Origin: Erwinia billingiae Eb661
GTDB taxonomy: Bacteria > Pseudomonadota > Gammaproteobacteria > Enterobacterales > Enterobacteriaceae
Direction: 5' to 3'
Length of the DNA: 64,000 nucleotides
Assembly (NCBI RefSeq): GCF_000196615.1
Contig: NC_014306.1
Coordinates: 5,036,168-5,100,167 of the forward strand
Below, in pieces: positions 49,972-64,000 of this stretch. Within the stretch, counting starts at the first letter, position 1. Every line of letters begins with the position of its first letter. Made by a program: the position numbers and the translations under genes. The notes beneath the pieces were generated by a model. That model was given only the letters and a program-made list of their open reading frames with translations, was not told where the DNA came from and ran no database searches.

Positions 49972-50017
49972 AAAACCCCGGTTGTGCCTTCAACAGCAGA
50001 ACCGGGGTTTTGTTTTT
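49972..50017. terminator. Bidirectional terminator uxaC/glmS
   Basis: AAAACCCCGGTT (49972-49983) pairs perfectly with AACCGGGGTTTT (50000-50011). T-runs on both strands serve the convergent genes uxaC and glmS. Confidence 0.9.
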
Positions 50018-50041
50018 GCGGAAAGTCTCCGACGAAAGCGG

Positions 50042-51874
50042 TTATTCCACCGTGACTGACTTCGCCAGGTTACGCGGCTGGTCGACGTCGGTGCCCTTAA
50101 TCAGCGCCACGTGGTACGACAGCATCTGCAACGGCACAGTGTAGAAGATAGGTGCAATGATATCTTCAACGTGCGGCAACGGGATGATGCGCATCCCTTC
50201 GGAGTTGCTGAAACCGGCATCCTGATCGGCGAACACGTACAGCAAACCGCCGCGCGCGCGTACTTCTTCGATGTTCGACTTCAGTTTTTCCAGCAGCTCG
50301 TTATTCGGCGCGACCACAATCACCGGCATATCGGCATCAATCAGCGCCAGGGGACCGTGCTTCAGTTCGCCGGCCGCATAGGCTTCCGCATGAATATAGG
50401 AGATCTCTTTCAGCTTCAGCGCCCCTTCCATGGCGATCGGATACTGATCGCCACGGCCAAGGAACAGCGCATGATGCTTGTCAGAGAAGTCTTCCGCCAG
50501 CGTCTCAATCAGCTTGTCCTGCGACAGCATCTGCTCGATGCGGGCTGGCAGCGCCTGCAGGCCATGCACGATGTCATGCTCAATCTGCGGATCCATGCCT
50601 TTCAGGCGACCCACTTTCGCCACCAGCATCAGCAATACCGTCAGCTGCGTGGTGAAGGCTTTGGTCGACGCCACGCCGATTTCGGTGCCCGCTTTGGTCA
50701 TCAGCGCCAGATCGGATTCACGCACCAACGAAGAACCGGCTACGTTACACACCGCCAGCGACCCCAGATACCCGAGCTCTTTCGACAGACGCAGCGCAGC
50801 CAGCGTGTCCGCCGTTTCACCCGACTGGGAAAGGGTGATCAGCAGGCTGTTTTTACGCACGGCGGATTTGCGGTAGCGGAATTCAGAGGCAATCTCAACG
50901 TCACACGGCACGTTGGCCAGCGCTTCAAACCAGTAGCGCGACACCATGCCGGAGTTGTAGGAGGTGCCACAGGCGACAATCTGGATATGCTCAACCTGCT
51001 TCAGCAGTTCGTTGGCCTGCGGTCCCAGCTCAGAGAGATCCACTTCACCGTGACTGAAACGCCCGCTCAGGGTGTTTTTGATCGCCATCGGCTGCTCGTA
51101 AATCTCTTTCTGCATGTAATGGCGGAACTGGCCTTTATCGCCGGCATCGTACTGCACGTTAGATTCGATTTCGGCGCGGGTGACCTGCTCGCCCTGACGA
51201 TCGACAATGGTGACATCGCGACGGGTGATCACCGCAATATCGCCTTCCTCAAGGTAAACGAAGCGACGGGTGACCGGCAGCAATGCCAGCTGATCGGAAG
51301 CGATAAAGTTTTCGCCCACGCCACGGCCAATCACCAGCGGGCTGCCGGAACGGGCGGCCACCAGCAGCGACGGATCGCGGCTGTCCATGATCACCATGCC
51401 ATAGGCACCGCGCAGCTGGGGGATCACGCGCTGTACCACTTCACGCAGTGAACCGCCCTGTTGCTGCTGCTCCCAGTGAACCAGGTGAGCAACCACTTCC
51501 GTATCGGTCTCGGAGGCAAAGCGGTAGCCACGCTCGATCAGCAGTTCGCGCAGTGGCTCATGGTTTTCAATGATGCCGTTGTGAACGATGATGATGTGTT
51601 CAGAGATATGGGGATGCGCATTCGCCTCGGAAGGCTCGCCGTGGGTTGCCCAACGGGTATGCGCTATGCCTGTTCCACCCAGCAATGGCGTGGTTTCAGC
51701 CGCTTCGGCCAGCATGGCCACTTTACCGACACGGCGCAGGCGCGTGACCTGGCCTTCTGCGGTAACCACTGCCACACCGGCAGAGTCGTAGCCGCGGTAT
51801 TCGAGACGACGTAAGCCTTCAAGCAGGATTTCAGCGATATCACGCTGGGCTACTGCACCAACAATTCCACACAT
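50042..51874 (-). CDS. glmS: Glucosamine-6-phosphate synthase
   Basis: GlmS makes glucosamine-6-phosphate from fructose-6-phosphate and glutamine, the first step of the amino-sugar pathway. It has 610 aa (E. coli 609). The N-terminal glutaminase nucleophile is Cys2 ([12 protein letters not shown], then [12 protein letters not shown]). Two SIS sugar-phosphate domains follow ([28 protein letters not shown]). The end is [11 protein letters not shown]. It lies downstream of glmU, with a structured 185-base leader. Confidence 0.99.
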   Translation of the reverse strand: MCGIVGAVAQRDIAEILLEGLRRLEYRGYDSAGVAVVTAEGQVTRLRRVGKVAMLAEAAETTPLLGGTGIAHTRWATHGEPSEANAHPHISEHIIIVHNGIIENHEPLRELLIERGYRFASETDTEVVAHLVHWEQQQQGGSLREVVQRVIPQLRGAYGMVIMDSRDPSLLVAARSGSPLVIGRGVGENFIASDQLALLPVTRRFVYLEEGDIAVITRRDVTIVDRQGEQVTRAEIESNVQYDAGDKGQFRHYMQKEIYEQPMAIKNTLSGRFSHGEVDLSELGPQANELLKQVEHIQIVACGTSYNSGMVSRYWFEALANVPCDVEIASEFRYRKSAVRKNSLLITLSQSGETADTLAALRLSKELGYLGSLAVCNVAGSSLVRESDLALMTKAGTEIGVASTKAFTTQLTVLLMLVAKVGRLKGMDPQIEHDIVHGLQALPARIEQMLSQDKLIETLAEDFSDKHHALFLGRGDQYPIAMEGALKLKEISYIHAEAYAAGELKHGPLALIDADMPVIVVAPNNELLEKLKSNIEEVRARGGLLYVFADQDAGFSNSEGMRIIPLPHVEDIIAPIFYTVPLQMLSYHVALIKGTDVDQPRNLAKSVTVE

Positions 51875-51892
51875 AATGTTATTCCTGAGGTC

Positions 51893-51909
51893 ATGACCGT
51901 AACGGTCAT
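51893..51909 (-). promoter_or_regulatory. Hairpin in the glmS leader
   Basis: ATGACCG (51893-51899) and CGGTCAT (51903-51909) form a 7-bp stem with loop TAA, ending 18 bases before the glmS ATG and just upstream of its AGGAAT ribosome site. In E. coli the small RNA GlmZ opens a hairpin in the glmS leader. This is the analogous position, but GlmZ pairing was not tested. Confidence 0.45.
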
Positions 51910-52032
51910 TAACTTTGTCTTCTGACCTGATGAGTCCGGATTGCGCCGGTTCCCCGAGCCTTTGTAGAGAGTGGGGATTATATTTATGACTGCTTTTGCG
52001 GGAGGGATGGGTCCCTCCTCAGAATAATTTGG

Positions 52033-52050
52033 GGGTAACCTGGGTTACCC
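52033..52050 (-). other. Hairpin after the glmU stop
   Basis: GGGTAACC (52033-52040) pairs with GGTTACCC (52043-52050), 9 bases past the glmU stop on the minus strand. In E. coli glmUS mRNA is cut near the glmU stop by RNase E. This hairpin could mark the 3' end of the glmU piece. Confidence 0.5.
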
Positions 52051-52059
52051 GGTTAGTGC

Positions 52060-53430
52060 TTACTTCTTCTTCGCCGGGCGCTGCCAGTCTGTTTTCAGAT
52101 TCTGGTCTTTGCGGTTATACACCAGGCCTGCGGCGGCAACGTCTGTCATCACCGTGGTGCCCGCAGCGATGGTGGCACCCGCCGCAACATTGACCGGTGC
52201 CACCAGCTGCGTATCCGAGCCGACAAACACATCATCGCCAATCACCGTCAGCGATTTGTTCACGCCATCGTAGTTGCAGGTGATGGTGCCCGCGCCGATG
52301 TTCACATTGGCGCCGATCTTCGCATCGCCAAGGTAGCTCAGGTGACCGGCTTTCGAGCCTTTGCCTAACGAGGCTTTTTTCATTTCGACGAAGTTGCCAA
52401 CGTGGGCACCTTCCGCCAGCTGCGAGCCTGGACGCAGACGCGCAAACGGCCCAATGGTGCAGGCAGCGGCCAGCTCGGCGTCATCCACCACGCTGTAAGG
52501 ACTGATTTCACAGTCATCACCAATCACGCAGTTTTTCAGGATACAGCCGCTGCCAATTTTGACCCGATTGCCAAGCTTAACCTGACCTTCAATGATCACA
52601 TTGGTGTCGATCTCCACGTCCCGGCCGTGGGTCAACTCACCACGCAGATCGAAACGGGCCGGATCTTTCAACATCACGCCAGCCAGCAACAGCTTCTCAG
52701 CCTGTTCAGCCTGGTACACACGCTCAAGCGTCGCCAGCTGCAGGCGATTATTCACCCCTTCGGTCTCTGTCGAGCGCGTCGGGTGAACCGCCTGGGTCGC
52801 GCGGCCTTCCTGATGGGCGAGCGCTATGATGTCGGTAATATAGTATTCGCCCTGAGCATTGTTGTTGGTCAGCTTGCTCAGCCAGCGTTTCAGATCGGCA
52901 CCGTTAGCCAACAGAATACCGGTATTGATTTCGGCGATCGCCAGTTGCTCCGGTGAGGCATCTTTCTGTTCGATAATGCCGACTACCGAGCCGTTCTCAC
53001 GAATGATGCGCCCGTAACCGGTTGGATTATCCAGAATGACCGTCAGCAGCGCGATGCCGCCTTCTGGCTTCACGCTTTGCAAACGTTGCAGCGTCTCAAC
53101 CGAGATCAGCGGCACGTCGCCATACAGCATCAGAATGTCTTCATCGTCGGCAAAGTAAGGTGCAGCCTGCTGCATCGCGTGGCCGGTTCCTTTCTGTTCT
53201 GCCTGCAATACCCAGTTCAGCGCCGGGTCCGTTAAGGTGGATTGCAACAGATCGCCACCGTGGCCATAGACCAGGTGAACCTTGTCAGCGCCAAGCTGGG
53301 TAGCGGCATCAATGACATGTTGCACCATCGGCTTTCCCGCCAGGCGGTGCAGCACTTTCGGCAAGTCGGAGTACATGCGGGTTCCCTTGCCGGCGGCAAG
53401 GATCACCACGCTCATTGCGCTGGTAGACAT
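52060..53430 (-). CDS. glmU: Bifunctional GlmU uridylyltransferase/acetyltransferase
   Basis: GlmU acetylates glucosamine-1-phosphate and joins it to UTP to make UDP-GlcNAc for peptidoglycan and LPS. The ATG at 53430 gives 456 aa, as in E. coli, with AGGA at 5-base spacing; an ATG 6 bases upstream would sit directly on the AGGA. The N-terminal pyrophosphorylase has [15 protein letters not shown]; the C-terminal half is a left-handed beta-helix of hexapeptide repeats ending RPAKKK. Confidence 0.98.
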   Translation of the reverse strand: MSTSAMSVVILAAGKGTRMYSDLPKVLHRLAGKPMVQHVIDAATQLGADKVHLVYGHGGDLLQSTLTDPALNWVLQAEQKGTGHAMQQAAPYFADDEDILMLYGDVPLISVETLQRLQSVKPEGGIALLTVILDNPTGYGRIIRENGSVVGIIEQKDASPEQLAIAEINTGILLANGADLKRWLSKLTNNNAQGEYYITDIIALAHQEGRATQAVHPTRSTETEGVNNRLQLATLERVYQAEQAEKLLLAGVMLKDPARFDLRGELTHGRDVEIDTNVIIEGQVKLGNRVKIGSGCILKNCVIGDDCEISPYSVVDDAELAAACTIGPFARLRPGSQLAEGAHVGNFVEMKKASLGKGSKAGHLSYLGDAKIGANVNIGAGTITCNYDGVNKSLTVIGDDVFVGSDTQLVAPVNVAAGATIAAGTTVMTDVAAAGLVYNRKDQNLKTDWQRPAKKK

Positions 53431-53504
53431 AGACATCCTGAAATTCAGTTATTGAACGGAAGTAAAACGGTTTAACGGTGAAAATACTACATTTTTCTCG
53501 GCAA

Positions 53505-53535
53505 AAAAAATGCCAGTCAGTTTCCTGACTGGCAT
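53505..53535 (-). terminator. Terminator of the atp operon
   Basis: ATGCCAGTCAG (53510-53520) pairs with CTGACTGGCAT (53525-53535). On the minus strand a run of eight T's follows, 20 bases after the atpC stop. Confidence 0.92.
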
Positions 53536-53554
53536 TCTGCAGATTAAACCTGAG

Positions 53555-53974
53555 TTACATCGCTCTTTTGGTCAACTCGATCACGCGCAGTTTGGCGATC
53601 GCTTTAGCCAGTTCAGCCGACGCGGTTGCAAAGTCCACATCACCGTGGGAGCTGTTCATGTGCTCCTCGGCTTTGCGTTTTGCTTCCATTGCACGGGCCT
53701 CATCGAGGTCGGTACCACGGATCGCGGTGTCAGCCAGCACGGTAACCGCGCCAGGCTGCACTTCCAACACGCCGCCGGAGAGATAAATATACTCTTCTTC
53801 GCCCTGCTGTTTAACGATGTGAACCATACCAGGTTTAATGGCGGTCAGGAGAGGAGCGTGATTTGGGCGAATACCCAGCTCACCTTCCGTTCCTGATACC
53901 TGGATGCTTTGTACCAGACCGGAGAACATTTGCTGTTCTGCGCTGACAACGTCCAGGTGAAAAGTCATAGCCAT
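53555..53974 (-). CDS. atpC: ATP synthase F1 epsilon subunit
   Basis: The epsilon subunit (139 aa, as in E. coli) couples the rotor to the catalytic head and inhibits ATP hydrolysis. It has an N-terminal beta-sandwich ([19 protein letters not shown]) and a C-terminal helical hairpin ending IELTKRAM. It is the last gene of the atp operon. Confidence 0.98.
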   Translation of the reverse strand: MAMTFHLDVVSAEQQMFSGLVQSIQVSGTEGELGIRPNHAPLLTAIKPGMVHIVKQQGEEEYIYLSGGVLEVQPGAVTVLADTAIRGTDLDEARAMEAKRKAEEHMNSSHGDVDFATASAELAKAIAKLRVIELTKRAM

Positions 53975-53998
53975 AATTAACCTCCACAGAAACCGTTA

Positions 53999-55417
<1,419 letters not shown>

Positions 55418-55442
55418 CTAACAGCTGGCAGGGTATACCTGG

Positions 55443-56312
55443 TTAAACCGCGGAGGCCCCACCGACAATCTCGGTAAGTTCCTGGGTGATGCTGGCCTGA
55501 CGAGCTTTGTTGTATACCAACTGCAGCTCTTTGATCAGGTTTCCGCCGTTGTCGGTAGCAGCTTTCATCGCCACCATACGCGCGGCCTGCTCGCTGGCCA
55601 GGTTCTCTACAACACCCTGGTAAACCTGAGACTCGACGTAGCGACGCAGTAATGTGTCCAGCAGCGCTTTCGGATCCGGCTCATACAGATAATCCCAGGT
55701 ACTCTTCTTCACCACGCCTTCGCTCTCGTCTGCTGGCGGTAACGGCAGCAACTGAACGATTTGTGGAGACTGGGACATGGTGTTGATAAATTTGTTGCTG
55801 ACGACAAACAGCTTGTCGAGACGACCTTCGTCATAGGCTTGCAGCATCACTTTCACTGGGCCAATCAGATCGGACAGGGAAGGTTTATCTCCCATGCCGG
55901 TCACCTGGGCAACAACGTTGCCACCGACAGAGCTGAAGAATGAAAGGCCTTTCGATCCGATAATCGCGAGATCGCTCTCAACGCCTTTATCAGACCAGCT
56001 TTTCATATCTGCCAGCACGCGTTTGAACAGGTTAATGTTCAAACCACCACAAAGCCCGCGGTCGGTAGACACGACCAGATAACCAACGCGCTTAACGTCA
56101 CGCTCGTCCAGGTAAGGGTGTATGTACTCCAGATTCCCTAACGCAATGTGACCAATCACTTTGCGCATGGTCTCTGCATAAGGACGGCTGGCCGCCATGC
56201 GTTCTTGCGATTTACGCATTTTAGAGGCAGCGACCATTTCCATCGCTTTGGTGATCTTCTGCGTGTTCTGGACGCTTCCGATCTTACTACGTATCTCTTT
56301 TGCGCCGGCCAT
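55443..56312 (-). CDS. atpG: ATP synthase F1 gamma subunit
   Basis: Gamma is the central rotating shaft. It has 289 aa (E. coli 287) with the long N- and C-terminal coiled-coil helices. The start is [20 protein letters not shown] and the family block [11 protein letters not shown] is near residue 83. The C terminus ends [12 protein letters not shown]. Confidence 0.98.
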   Translation of the reverse strand: MAGAKEIRSKIGSVQNTQKITKAMEMVAASKMRKSQERMAASRPYAETMRKVIGHIALGNLEYIHPYLDERDVKRVGYLVVSTDRGLCGGLNINLFKRVLADMKSWSDKGVESDLAIIGSKGLSFFSSVGGNVVAQVTGMGDKPSLSDLIGPVKVMLQAYDEGRLDKLFVVSNKFINTMSQSPQIVQLLPLPPADESEGVVKKSTWDYLYEPDPKALLDTLLRRYVESQVYQGVVENLASEQAARMVAMKAATDNGGNLIKELQLVYNKARQASITQELTEIVGGASAV

Positions 56313-56366
56313 AAGCTTCTCCTCAAAGCCTTGCGGCTTGCCCCCTAAGAGACAAGCCGCCAGACA

Positions 56367-57908
56367 TTACCAGGACTGGGTTTTCTTAAACGTTTCGAGG
56401 AGGCCTTTCAGCTTCTCTTCGATTTCGCCGTTATAGTTACCAGACTGGTTGATTTCAGCCATCAGCTCAGCGTGATCGCGATCCGCAAAAGCCAGCAGCG
56501 CCGCTTCGAAGCTACCGATTTTCGCCAGTTCGACGTCATTCAGGAAGCCACGCTCGGCCGCAAACAGCACCAGACCCTGCTGCGCTACGGACATCGGCGC
56601 ATACTGTTTCTGTTTCAGGAGCTCGGTCACTTTCTGACCGTGGCTCAGCTGCTTACGGGTCGCTTCGTCCAGATCGGAAGCGAACTGAGAGAACGCTGCC
56701 AGTTCACGATACTGTGCCAGCGCGGTACGAATACCACCGGACAGTTTCTTGATGATCTTGGTCTGAGCAGCACCACCCACACGGGATACCGAAATACCCG
56801 GGTTAACTGCCGGACGAATACCGGAGTTAAACAGGTTAGTTTCCAGGAAGATCTGACCATCAGTAATCGAGATTACGTTGGTCGGAACGAACGCAGAAAC
56901 GTCGCCTGCCTGAGTTTCGATGATTGGCAGTGCAGTCAGTGAACCGGTTTTACCCTTCACTTCGCCTTTGGTAAACGCTTCAACGTACTCAGCGTTAACG
57001 CGAGAAGCACGCTCCAGCAGACGGGAGTGGAGATAGAACACGTCACCAGGGAAAGCTTCACGACCTGGCGGACGGCGCAGCAGCAGGGAAACCTGACGGT
57101 AAGCAACAGCCTGTTTAGACAGGTCATCGTACACGATCAGTGCATCTTCACCGCGGTCACGGAAGTATTCGCCCATGGCGCAACCTGCATACGGAGCCAG
57201 GTACTGCAGAGCAGCAGACTCAGATGCGGTAGCCACAACAACGATGGTGTTAGCCAGTGCGTTGTGTTCTTCCAGTTTGCGAACCACGTTAGCGATAGTC
57301 GACGCTTTCTGACCGATAGCGACGTACACACACTTGATGCCGGAATCACGCTGGTTGATGATCGCATCGATCGCCATCGCGGTTTTACCGGTCTGACGGT
57401 CACCGATGATCAGCTCACGCTGGCCACGGCCGATTGGGATCATCGCATCGACTGACTTGTAGCCAGTCTGCACAGGCTGGTCAACGGACTGACGATCGAT
57501 AACGCCTGGTGCAATCACTTCGATTGGCGAGAAGCCATCGTTGTCGATTGCGCCTTTACCGTCGATTGGTGCACCCAGGGTGTTCACCACGCGGCCTAAC
57601 AGGCCACGACCAACCGGTACTTCAAGAATACGGCCAGTACACTTAACTTTCATGCCTTCGGCAAGGTCAGCGTATGGGCCCATCACGACTGCACCAACGG
57701 AGTCGCGCTCCAGGTTCAGTGCGATTGCGTAACGGTTGCCCGGCAGTGCGATCATCTCACCCTGCATAACATCGGCCAGGCCGTTTACGCGGATGATGCC
57801 GTCACTGACGGATACAATAGTGCCTTCATTGTGAGCTTCGCTCACTACATTGAACTGAGCAATGCGCTGCTTGATCAGTTCGCTGATTTCGGTGGAATTC
57901 AGTTGCAT
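56367..57908 (-). CDS. atpA: ATP synthase F1 alpha subunit
   Basis: Alpha is the non-catalytic nucleotide-binding subunit, 513 aa as in E. coli. The P-loop is GDRQTGKT, and the arginine finger lies in [12 protein letters not shown] (ATP-synthase alpha/beta signature [14 protein letters not shown]). It starts [16 protein letters not shown]. Confidence 0.99.
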   Translation of the reverse strand: MQLNSTEISELIKQRIAQFNVVSEAHNEGTIVSVSDGIIRVNGLADVMQGEMIALPGNRYAIALNLERDSVGAVVMGPYADLAEGMKVKCTGRILEVPVGRGLLGRVVNTLGAPIDGKGAIDNDGFSPIEVIAPGVIDRQSVDQPVQTGYKSVDAMIPIGRGQRELIIGDRQTGKTAMAIDAIINQRDSGIKCVYVAIGQKASTIANVVRKLEEHNALANTIVVVATASESAALQYLAPYAGCAMGEYFRDRGEDALIVYDDLSKQAVAYRQVSLLLRRPPGREAFPGDVFYLHSRLLERASRVNAEYVEAFTKGEVKGKTGSLTALPIIETQAGDVSAFVPTNVISITDGQIFLETNLFNSGIRPAVNPGISVSRVGGAAQTKIIKKLSGGIRTALAQYRELAAFSQFASDLDEATRKQLSHGQKVTELLKQKQYAPMSVAQQGLVLFAAERGFLNDVELAKIGSFEAALLAFADRDHAELMAEINQSGNYNGEIEEKLKGLLETFKKTQSW

Positions 57909-57922
57909 ATGCTCCAGTCCCC

Positions 57923-58456
57923 TTAAGACTGCAAGACGTCTGTAAGACGCTCGAGACGGCCGCGTACGCTGCCGTCAATGACCATATCACCCGCTCGGAT
58001 GATTACGCCTGCCAATACAGATTTATCGATTTTGCAATTCAGCTTAACTTTGCGTGACAGACGTTTTTCCATAGCGGCGCTGATTTTGGTCAGCTGTTCG
58101 TCACTCAGTGTAGTGGATGAGATTACCTCAACGTCCGCGGTCGCATCATGTGCGGCACGTAGTTGGATAAACTGAGCCAGTACATCGGGAAGCGCTGGTA
58201 AACGTTTGTTTTCAGCCATGACCTTAACAAGGTTCTGACCGGCTTCATCCAGTTGATCACCACAGATAGCGATGAACTGTGCAGACAACGCTTCCGGCGC
58301 AACAGCGCCGGAAAGAAGTTCTGCTACCTGTTCATTGCTGGCTACCTCGGTAGCGAACGCCAGCATCTGCTGCCAGCGATCGACACTTTGATGCTCAACA
58401 GCAAAGTCAAAAGCTGCTTTGGCGTAGGGGCGAGCTACAGTAGTAAATTCAGACAT
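57923..58456 (-). CDS. atpH: ATP synthase F1 delta subunit
   Basis: Delta (177 aa, as in E. coli) ties the stator stalk to the top of the alpha/beta hexamer. It begins [19 protein letters not shown]. The C-terminal family signature is in [20 protein letters not shown]. Confidence 0.98.
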   Translation of the reverse strand: MSEFTTVARPYAKAAFDFAVEHQSVDRWQQMLAFATEVASNEQVAELLSGAVAPEALSAQFIAICGDQLDEAGQNLVKVMAENKRLPALPDVLAQFIQLRAAHDATADVEVISSTTLSDEQLTKISAAMEKRLSRKVKLNCKIDKSVLAGVIIRAGDMVIDGSVRGRLERLTDVLQS

Positions 58457-58470
58457 CAGCCCCTTCCTCC

Positions 58471-59330
<860 letters not shown>

Positions 59331-59334
59331 AAAA

Positions 59335-60539
<1,205 letters not shown>

Positions 60540-60631
60540 GACGCTGAAACTCTCCTGCCCCATCCGGGGTATGTCGCGTGTCGTATAAAACTGCCTTTGC
60601 TCTTTTGAGTCAAGCAGCAAAAAACGAGCAA

Positions 60632-60659
60632 ATTATACGGTGCGCCCCTGCGATTTCAA
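60632..60659 (-). promoter_or_regulatory. atp operon promoter
   Basis: On the minus strand TTGAAA (60659-60654) and a consensus TATAAT (60637-60632) are separated by 16 bases, about 90 bases before atpI. The downstream leader (GGCAGTTTTATACGACACGC) matches the E. coli atp leader. Confidence 0.85.
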
Positions 60660-61359
60660 TGGATAAGTAGCGAAAAGGTGAACAATTATTTAAATTTCTT
60701 TCCACAGGCCTGTTTTTCAAAATTGTAAAGAACAGCAAACCAAGTGAAATTTACTGCAATAGCCGACAAACCTTGCTCATAAAGCGTGCGTGTGATCACA
60801 CTTCGGTAACTTAATGCTTAAGTTCTGTGCAGGATTAGTCTCATTAGAATGAAATTTAAATTAAAACACCTAATACAATTCAATAAGTTACCTAATGATA
60901 ATTTAAATATGGCAATTATTGTCGATTAAAAGCCCTTATTGACATTCGTAGCAACTAATTCTCGCCCCATAAGCCATTACTTACGTCGATTTATAAAGGG
61001 GATATATTTTCCTGCGTGACGACTGACCAGACGATAATGGCGGCAAAAGGTGATGTTAATGATAATGGAATGTGAAAATAAGGTTAAATGTTGCCAATCG
61101 TGTCGGATAATTTCAGCCTGTGCTTTTAACCTTGTCGAAACAACCTGGCAGCGGAAAAAAGTGTGAATGCGATCGTTCAACTGATGCATTTTCAGACAAC
61201 ACCTTAGCCGGTCTGGCACGCCAGGTGTCGTCACCTGGCAGGATAGTCACCGAACTTAACTAAAATCCAGTAACATAAAGCACTTACAGACAATAAGGCT
61301 ATTCCGCTTCAGGCGGATAATCCGGGTAAAAAACGCCGAAATATCGCCGCCAGTGCGGA
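60660..61359. other. AT-rich intergenic region between the atp promoter and rsmG
   Basis: About 700 bases without a credible gene. The part from ~60700 to 60960 is strongly A/T-rich. It includes a TGTGATCACA palindrome at 60791-60800 and several near-match DnaA boxes. A minus-strand frame at 60977-61234 encodes no recognisable protein. In E. coli the corresponding gap is also long (~600 bases). No terminator-like structure is seen until the rsmG end. Confidence 0.5.
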
Positions 61360-61383
61360 ATAAAAAAGCAGCGCCTGCTGCTT
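61360..61383 (-). terminator. Terminator of mnmG-rsmG
   Basis: AAGCAGC (61366-61372) pairs with GCTGCTT (61377-61383). On the minus strand six T's follow. The stem includes the rsmG stop codon. Confidence 0.8.
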
Positions 61384-62002
61384 ATTTCGTCACGTTAACC
61401 ACAATCAAATGACGCTCACCTTCCAGCTGAGGAACCGCTAATTTGACCACCCGATCAACAGCAAATCCCGCCGGTAATGTCGCCAGTTCATCGTCAGGAA
61501 CGACGCCTTTCAGGGCATAAAACTGGCCTTTTTCGCCTGGCAAATGGTGGCACCAGTTGAGCATATCGTTCAGTGAAGCAAAGGCCCGGCTAATCACGCC
61601 ATCAAACGGTGGCTCCGCAGGAAAGTCCTCTACCCTACTCTGCACTGGCTCTATGTTCACCAGCTTCAGCTCATGCTGAACCTGCTTCAGGAAGCGTATG
61701 CGCTTGCCTAAGCTGTCCAGCAGGGTGAAATGCGCGTCAGGCCGGACAATCGCTAAGGGTACGCCTGGCAGGCCGGGACCGGTGCCGACATCAATAAAGC
61801 GGCTGCCCTGCAGGTGTGGCTCAACCACAATGCTGTCCATGATATGGCGGATCAGCATCTGCTCAGGGTCACGCACTGACGTCAGATTGTAGGCTTTATT
61901 CCACTTGTGCAGCATTTCAACATAGCCCACCAGCTGGTTTTTTTGCTGATCGGACAGAGAAATAGTAGCCGCTTTAAGCAGCGAAGTGAGTTTATTAATC
62001 AC
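61382..62002 (-). CDS. rsmG: 16S rRNA (guanine527-N7) methyltransferase
   Basis: RsmG (206 aa, E. coli 207) methylates G527 in the 530 loop of 16S rRNA. The SAM-binding motif is [17 protein letters not shown]. The substrate region has [23 protein letters not shown]. It follows mnmG after a 108-base spacer. Confidence 0.97.
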   Translation of the reverse strand: MINKLTSLLKAATISLSDQQKNQLVGYVEMLHKWNKAYNLTSVRDPEQMLIRHIMDSIVVEPHLQGSRFIDVGTGPGLPGVPLAIVRPDAHFTLLDSLGKRIRFLKQVQHELKLVNIEPVQSRVEDFPAEPPFDGVISRAFASLNDMLNWCHHLPGEKGQFYALKGVVPDDELATLPAGFAVDRVVKLAVPQLEGERHLIVVNVTK

Positions 62003-62058
62003 AATGAGGTCCTGTGAGGGATTTTGGGGGGAATTTATTCGTCCCGCCTGACAAATAC

Positions 62059-62088
62059 AAGAGGGGCGAGAAAACTCCCGCCCCTCTT
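62059..62088 (-). terminator. Intercistronic hairpin mnmG-rsmG
   Basis: AAGAGGGGCG (62059-62068) pairs perfectly with CGCCCCTCTT (62079-62088) shortly after the mnmG stop. There is little U-tract, so partial termination or mRNA stabilisation is likely. Confidence 0.6.
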
Positions 62089-62110
62089 ACGTTGTGACTG
62101 TCAGTGAAAG

Positions 62111-64000
62111 TCAGGCGCTTTTACGCAGCAAGCCCTGCTTTTTCAGGTAGATCAACAGAATGGAGATCGCCGCCGGGGTGATCCCAGAAATACGCGATGC
62201 CTGGCCAATCGATCCCGGTTTGTGATCGTTCAGCTTGGCAATCACCTCATTGGAGAGGCCGCTCACCTGATGATAATCCAGTTCTGCCGGCAGCAAGGTA
62301 TTCTCATTGCGCTGCTGGCGATTAATCTCTTCCTGCTGGCGCGCAATGTAGCCTTCGTACTTCACCTGAATCTCAACCTGCTCAGCCGCCTGAGGATCGG
62401 CCAGTGCCGGGGCAAAGGTGCTCAGGGTCATCAGCTGCTGATAGGTCATTTCCGGACGGCGAAGCAGATCTTCACCGCTGGCTTCCTTGGTCAGCGCAGC
62501 ACTCAGCACGCCGTTCACTTCTTCCACGCTGTCTGATTTCGGGTGTACCCAAATATCGCGCAGACGCTGGCGTTCTTTTTCGATGCTTTCCAGTTTCTCG
62601 TTGAAGCGAGCCCAGCGGGCATCGTCAACCAGACCCAGTTCACGACCGGCTTCGGTCAGACGCAGATCGGCATTGTCTTCACGCAGCATCAGGCGGTATT
62701 CAGCACGTGAGGTAAACATGCGGTACGGCTCTTTGGTACCCAGCGTGCAGAGATCGTCCACCAGTACGCCAAGGTAAGCCTGATCGCGGCGGGGTGCCCA
62801 GGTCTCTTTGTCAGCAGACAGGCGACCCGCGTTCAGACCAGCCAGCAGTCCCTGAGCCGCCGCTTCTTCGTAACCGGTAGTGCCGTTGATCTGTCCGGCA
62901 AAGAACAGACCCTGGATATGTTTGCTTTCCAGCGTCGGTTTCAGATCGCGAGGATCGAAGAAATCGTACTCGATGGCATAGCCAGGTCGAACGATCTTCG
63001 CGTTTTCCAGTCCCTTCATCGACCGGACGATCTGGATCTGAACGTCAAACGGCAGGCTGGTAGAGATGCCATTTGGGTAAATTTCATTGCTGGTCAGGCC
63101 TTCCGGCTCGAGGAAGATCTGGTGCGCGTTACGATCGGCAAAACGCATCACCTTGTCTTCAATCGACGGACAGTAGCGTGGACCAATTCCTTCAATCACG
63201 CCGGAGTACATCGGGCTGCGATCGAGGTTATTGCGGATCACCTCGTGGGTGTTCTCGTTGGTGTAGGTGATGTAGCAAGGCACCTGTTGTGGATGCTGTG
63301 ACACATTGCCCATGAAAGAGAAGACCGGCATTGGCGTATCGCCATGCTGCGGATCCAGCACGCTGAAATCAATGGTTCTGGCATCGATACGCGGTGGCGT
63401 TCCGGTTTTCAGACGGCTGACACGCAACGGCAGTTCACGCAGACGACGTGCCAGCGGAATCGAAGGAGGATCGCCTGCACGACCGCCGCTGTAGTTATCC
63501 AGACCGATGTGAATTTTACCGTCGAGGAAGGTTCCGACCGTCAGAACGACCGACTTAGCACGGAACTTCAGTCCCATCTGGGTGACTGCACCGACAACAC
63601 GATCGTTCTCAACGATAAGATCGTCTACCGCCTGTTGGAAGATCATCAGGTTTGGCTGATTCTCTAGCGCAGTACGCACGGCCTGTCGGTAAAGCACGCG
63701 GTCAGCCTGAGCACGGGTAGCCCGAACCGCAGGACCTTTGCTCGCGTTTAGTATCCTAAACTGTATGCCAGCCCGATCGATGGCATGTGCCATCAGCCCG
63801 CCAAGTGCGTCCACTTCTTTAACCAGATGTCCTTTTCCAATCCCACCGATCGCCGGATTACAGGACATTTGTCCAAGCGTATCAATGTTATGGGTTAATA
63901 GCAGGGTTTGCTGACCCATTCGGGCAGCCGCCATTGCGGCTTCGGTACCCGCATGACCACCACCGATTACGATGACGTCAAAAGGATCTGGATAAAACAT
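62111..64000 (-). CDS. mnmG: tRNA uridine-5-carboxymethylaminomethyl modification enzyme MnmG
   Basis: MnmG (GidA) has 629 aa, as in E. coli. It is the FAD-dependent partner of MnmE in making cmnm5U34. The FAD motif [10 protein letters not shown] starts near residue 13, with the family signatures [16 protein letters not shown] and [17 protein letters not shown]. The ATG is the last codon of the window (64000-63998), so the gene is complete. By E. coli synteny oriC lies immediately upstream, outside the window. Confidence 0.99.
   Translation of the reverse strand: MFYPDPFDVIVIGGGHAGTEAAMAAARMGQQTLLLTHNIDTLGQMSCNPAIGGIGKGHLVKEVDALGGLMAHAIDRAGIQFRILNASKGPAVRATRAQADRVLYRQAVRTALENQPNLMIFQQAVDDLIVENDRVVGAVTQMGLKFRAKSVVLTVGTFLDGKIHIGLDNYSGGRAGDPPSIPLARRLRELPLRVSRLKTGTPPRIDARTIDFSVLDPQHGDTPMPVFSFMGNVSQHPQQVPCYITYTNENTHEVIRNNLDRSPMYSGVIEGIGPRYCPSIEDKVMRFADRNAHQIFLEPEGLTSNEIYPNGISTSLPFDVQIQIVRSMKGLENAKIVRPGYAIEYDFFDPRDLKPTLESKHIQGLFFAGQINGTTGYEEAAAQGLLAGLNAGRLSADKETWAPRRDQAYLGVLVDDLCTLGTKEPYRMFTSRAEYRLMLREDNADLRLTEAGRELGLVDDARWARFNEKLESIEKERQRLRDIWVHPKSDSVEEVNGVLSAALTKEASGEDLLRRPEMTYQQLMTLSTFAPALADPQAAEQVEIQVKYEGYIARQQEEINRQQRNENTLLPAELDYHQVSGLSNEVIAKLNDHKPGSIGQASRISGITPAAISILLIYLKKQGLLRKSA

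Noticed and set aside
60791..60800. TGTGATCACA as a CRP site
   Set aside because: The two half-sites overlap without the 6-base spacer needed for CRP, so a standard CRP site is not formed.
60977..61234. 85-codon minus-strand frame in the atpI-rsmG gap
   Set aside because: It has no ribosome site, no recognisable family and atypical composition, and lies in an intergenic region that is also long in E. coli.

Overview
The window is a chromosomal segment from a plant-associated enterobacterium of the order Enterobacterales. Erwiniaceae (Erwinia/Pantoea-like) is the best guess. Most housekeeping proteins (GyrB, DnaA, RnpA, YidC, AtpA/D, PstB) look close to their Escherichia coli counterparts in length and sequence. 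The ptxS-kguEKT 2-ketogluconate genes, the kduD and dgo sugar-acid genes and a GDSL esterase autotransporter point to a plant-surface lifestyle. Species identity is inference only. The window ends exactly at the ATG of mnmG, so in the E. coli arrangement oriC should lie just beyond base 64000.

Layout. 1-6012: selB, a DUF1345 membrane gene, an EstA-type autotransporter, tag and the OmpA-like lipoprotein yiaD. 6243-11537: a LacI-type regulator (ptxS-like) and the 2-ketogluconate operon kguE-kguK-kguT-kguD. The last gene is the ghrB orthologue, so the kgu genes sit inside the E. coli yiaD-ghrB junction. 11602-15984: kduD, avtA, yidQ, yidR. 16024-21894: the galactonate cluster dgoR-dgoK-dgoA-dgoD, followed by an MFS transporter and a 2-hydroxyacid dehydrogenase. 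22072-23674: yidA and an unrecognised LuxR-type regulator. 23736-34421: the replication and ribosome core gyrB-recF-dnaN-dnaA, divergent from rpmH-rnpA-yidD-yidC, then mnmE. 34604-38875: a degenerate phosphopantetheinyl-transferase-like protein (yieE), the purine permease adeP, the phosphatase yieH and an MFS gene. 38992-43534: pstS-pstC-pstA-pstB-phoU with a five-repeat Pho box. 43676-49948: a UxuR/ExuR-type regulator, a GH31 glycosidase, an ExuT-like transporter and uxaC, tied together by TGGT-NN-ACCA operators. 50042-60539: glmU-glmS and atpIBEFHAGDC. 61382-64000: mnmG-rsmG.

How it works together. The housekeeping backbone follows E. coli 80-84 min order. The accessory genes are mostly routes for oxidised sugars (2-ketogluconate, 2-keto-3-deoxygluconate/5-keto forms, galactonate, hexuronates). 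Each has its own local regulator or operator: a PtxS-like palindrome, a KdgR-like box, paired DgoR-like operators and UxuR-like operators. The most novel-looking unit is the UxuR-like regulator / GH31 / ExuT-like transporter / uxaC regulon, which suggests uptake and cytoplasmic cleavage of an alpha-linked, probably uronate-containing glycoside. Other points are a 188-bp insertion separating dnaN from recF, a 105-bp nested inverted repeat after dgoD, and loss of the catalytic signature residues in the YieE-like protein. No tRNA, rRNA, CRISPR array, insertion sequence or prophage gene was recognised.
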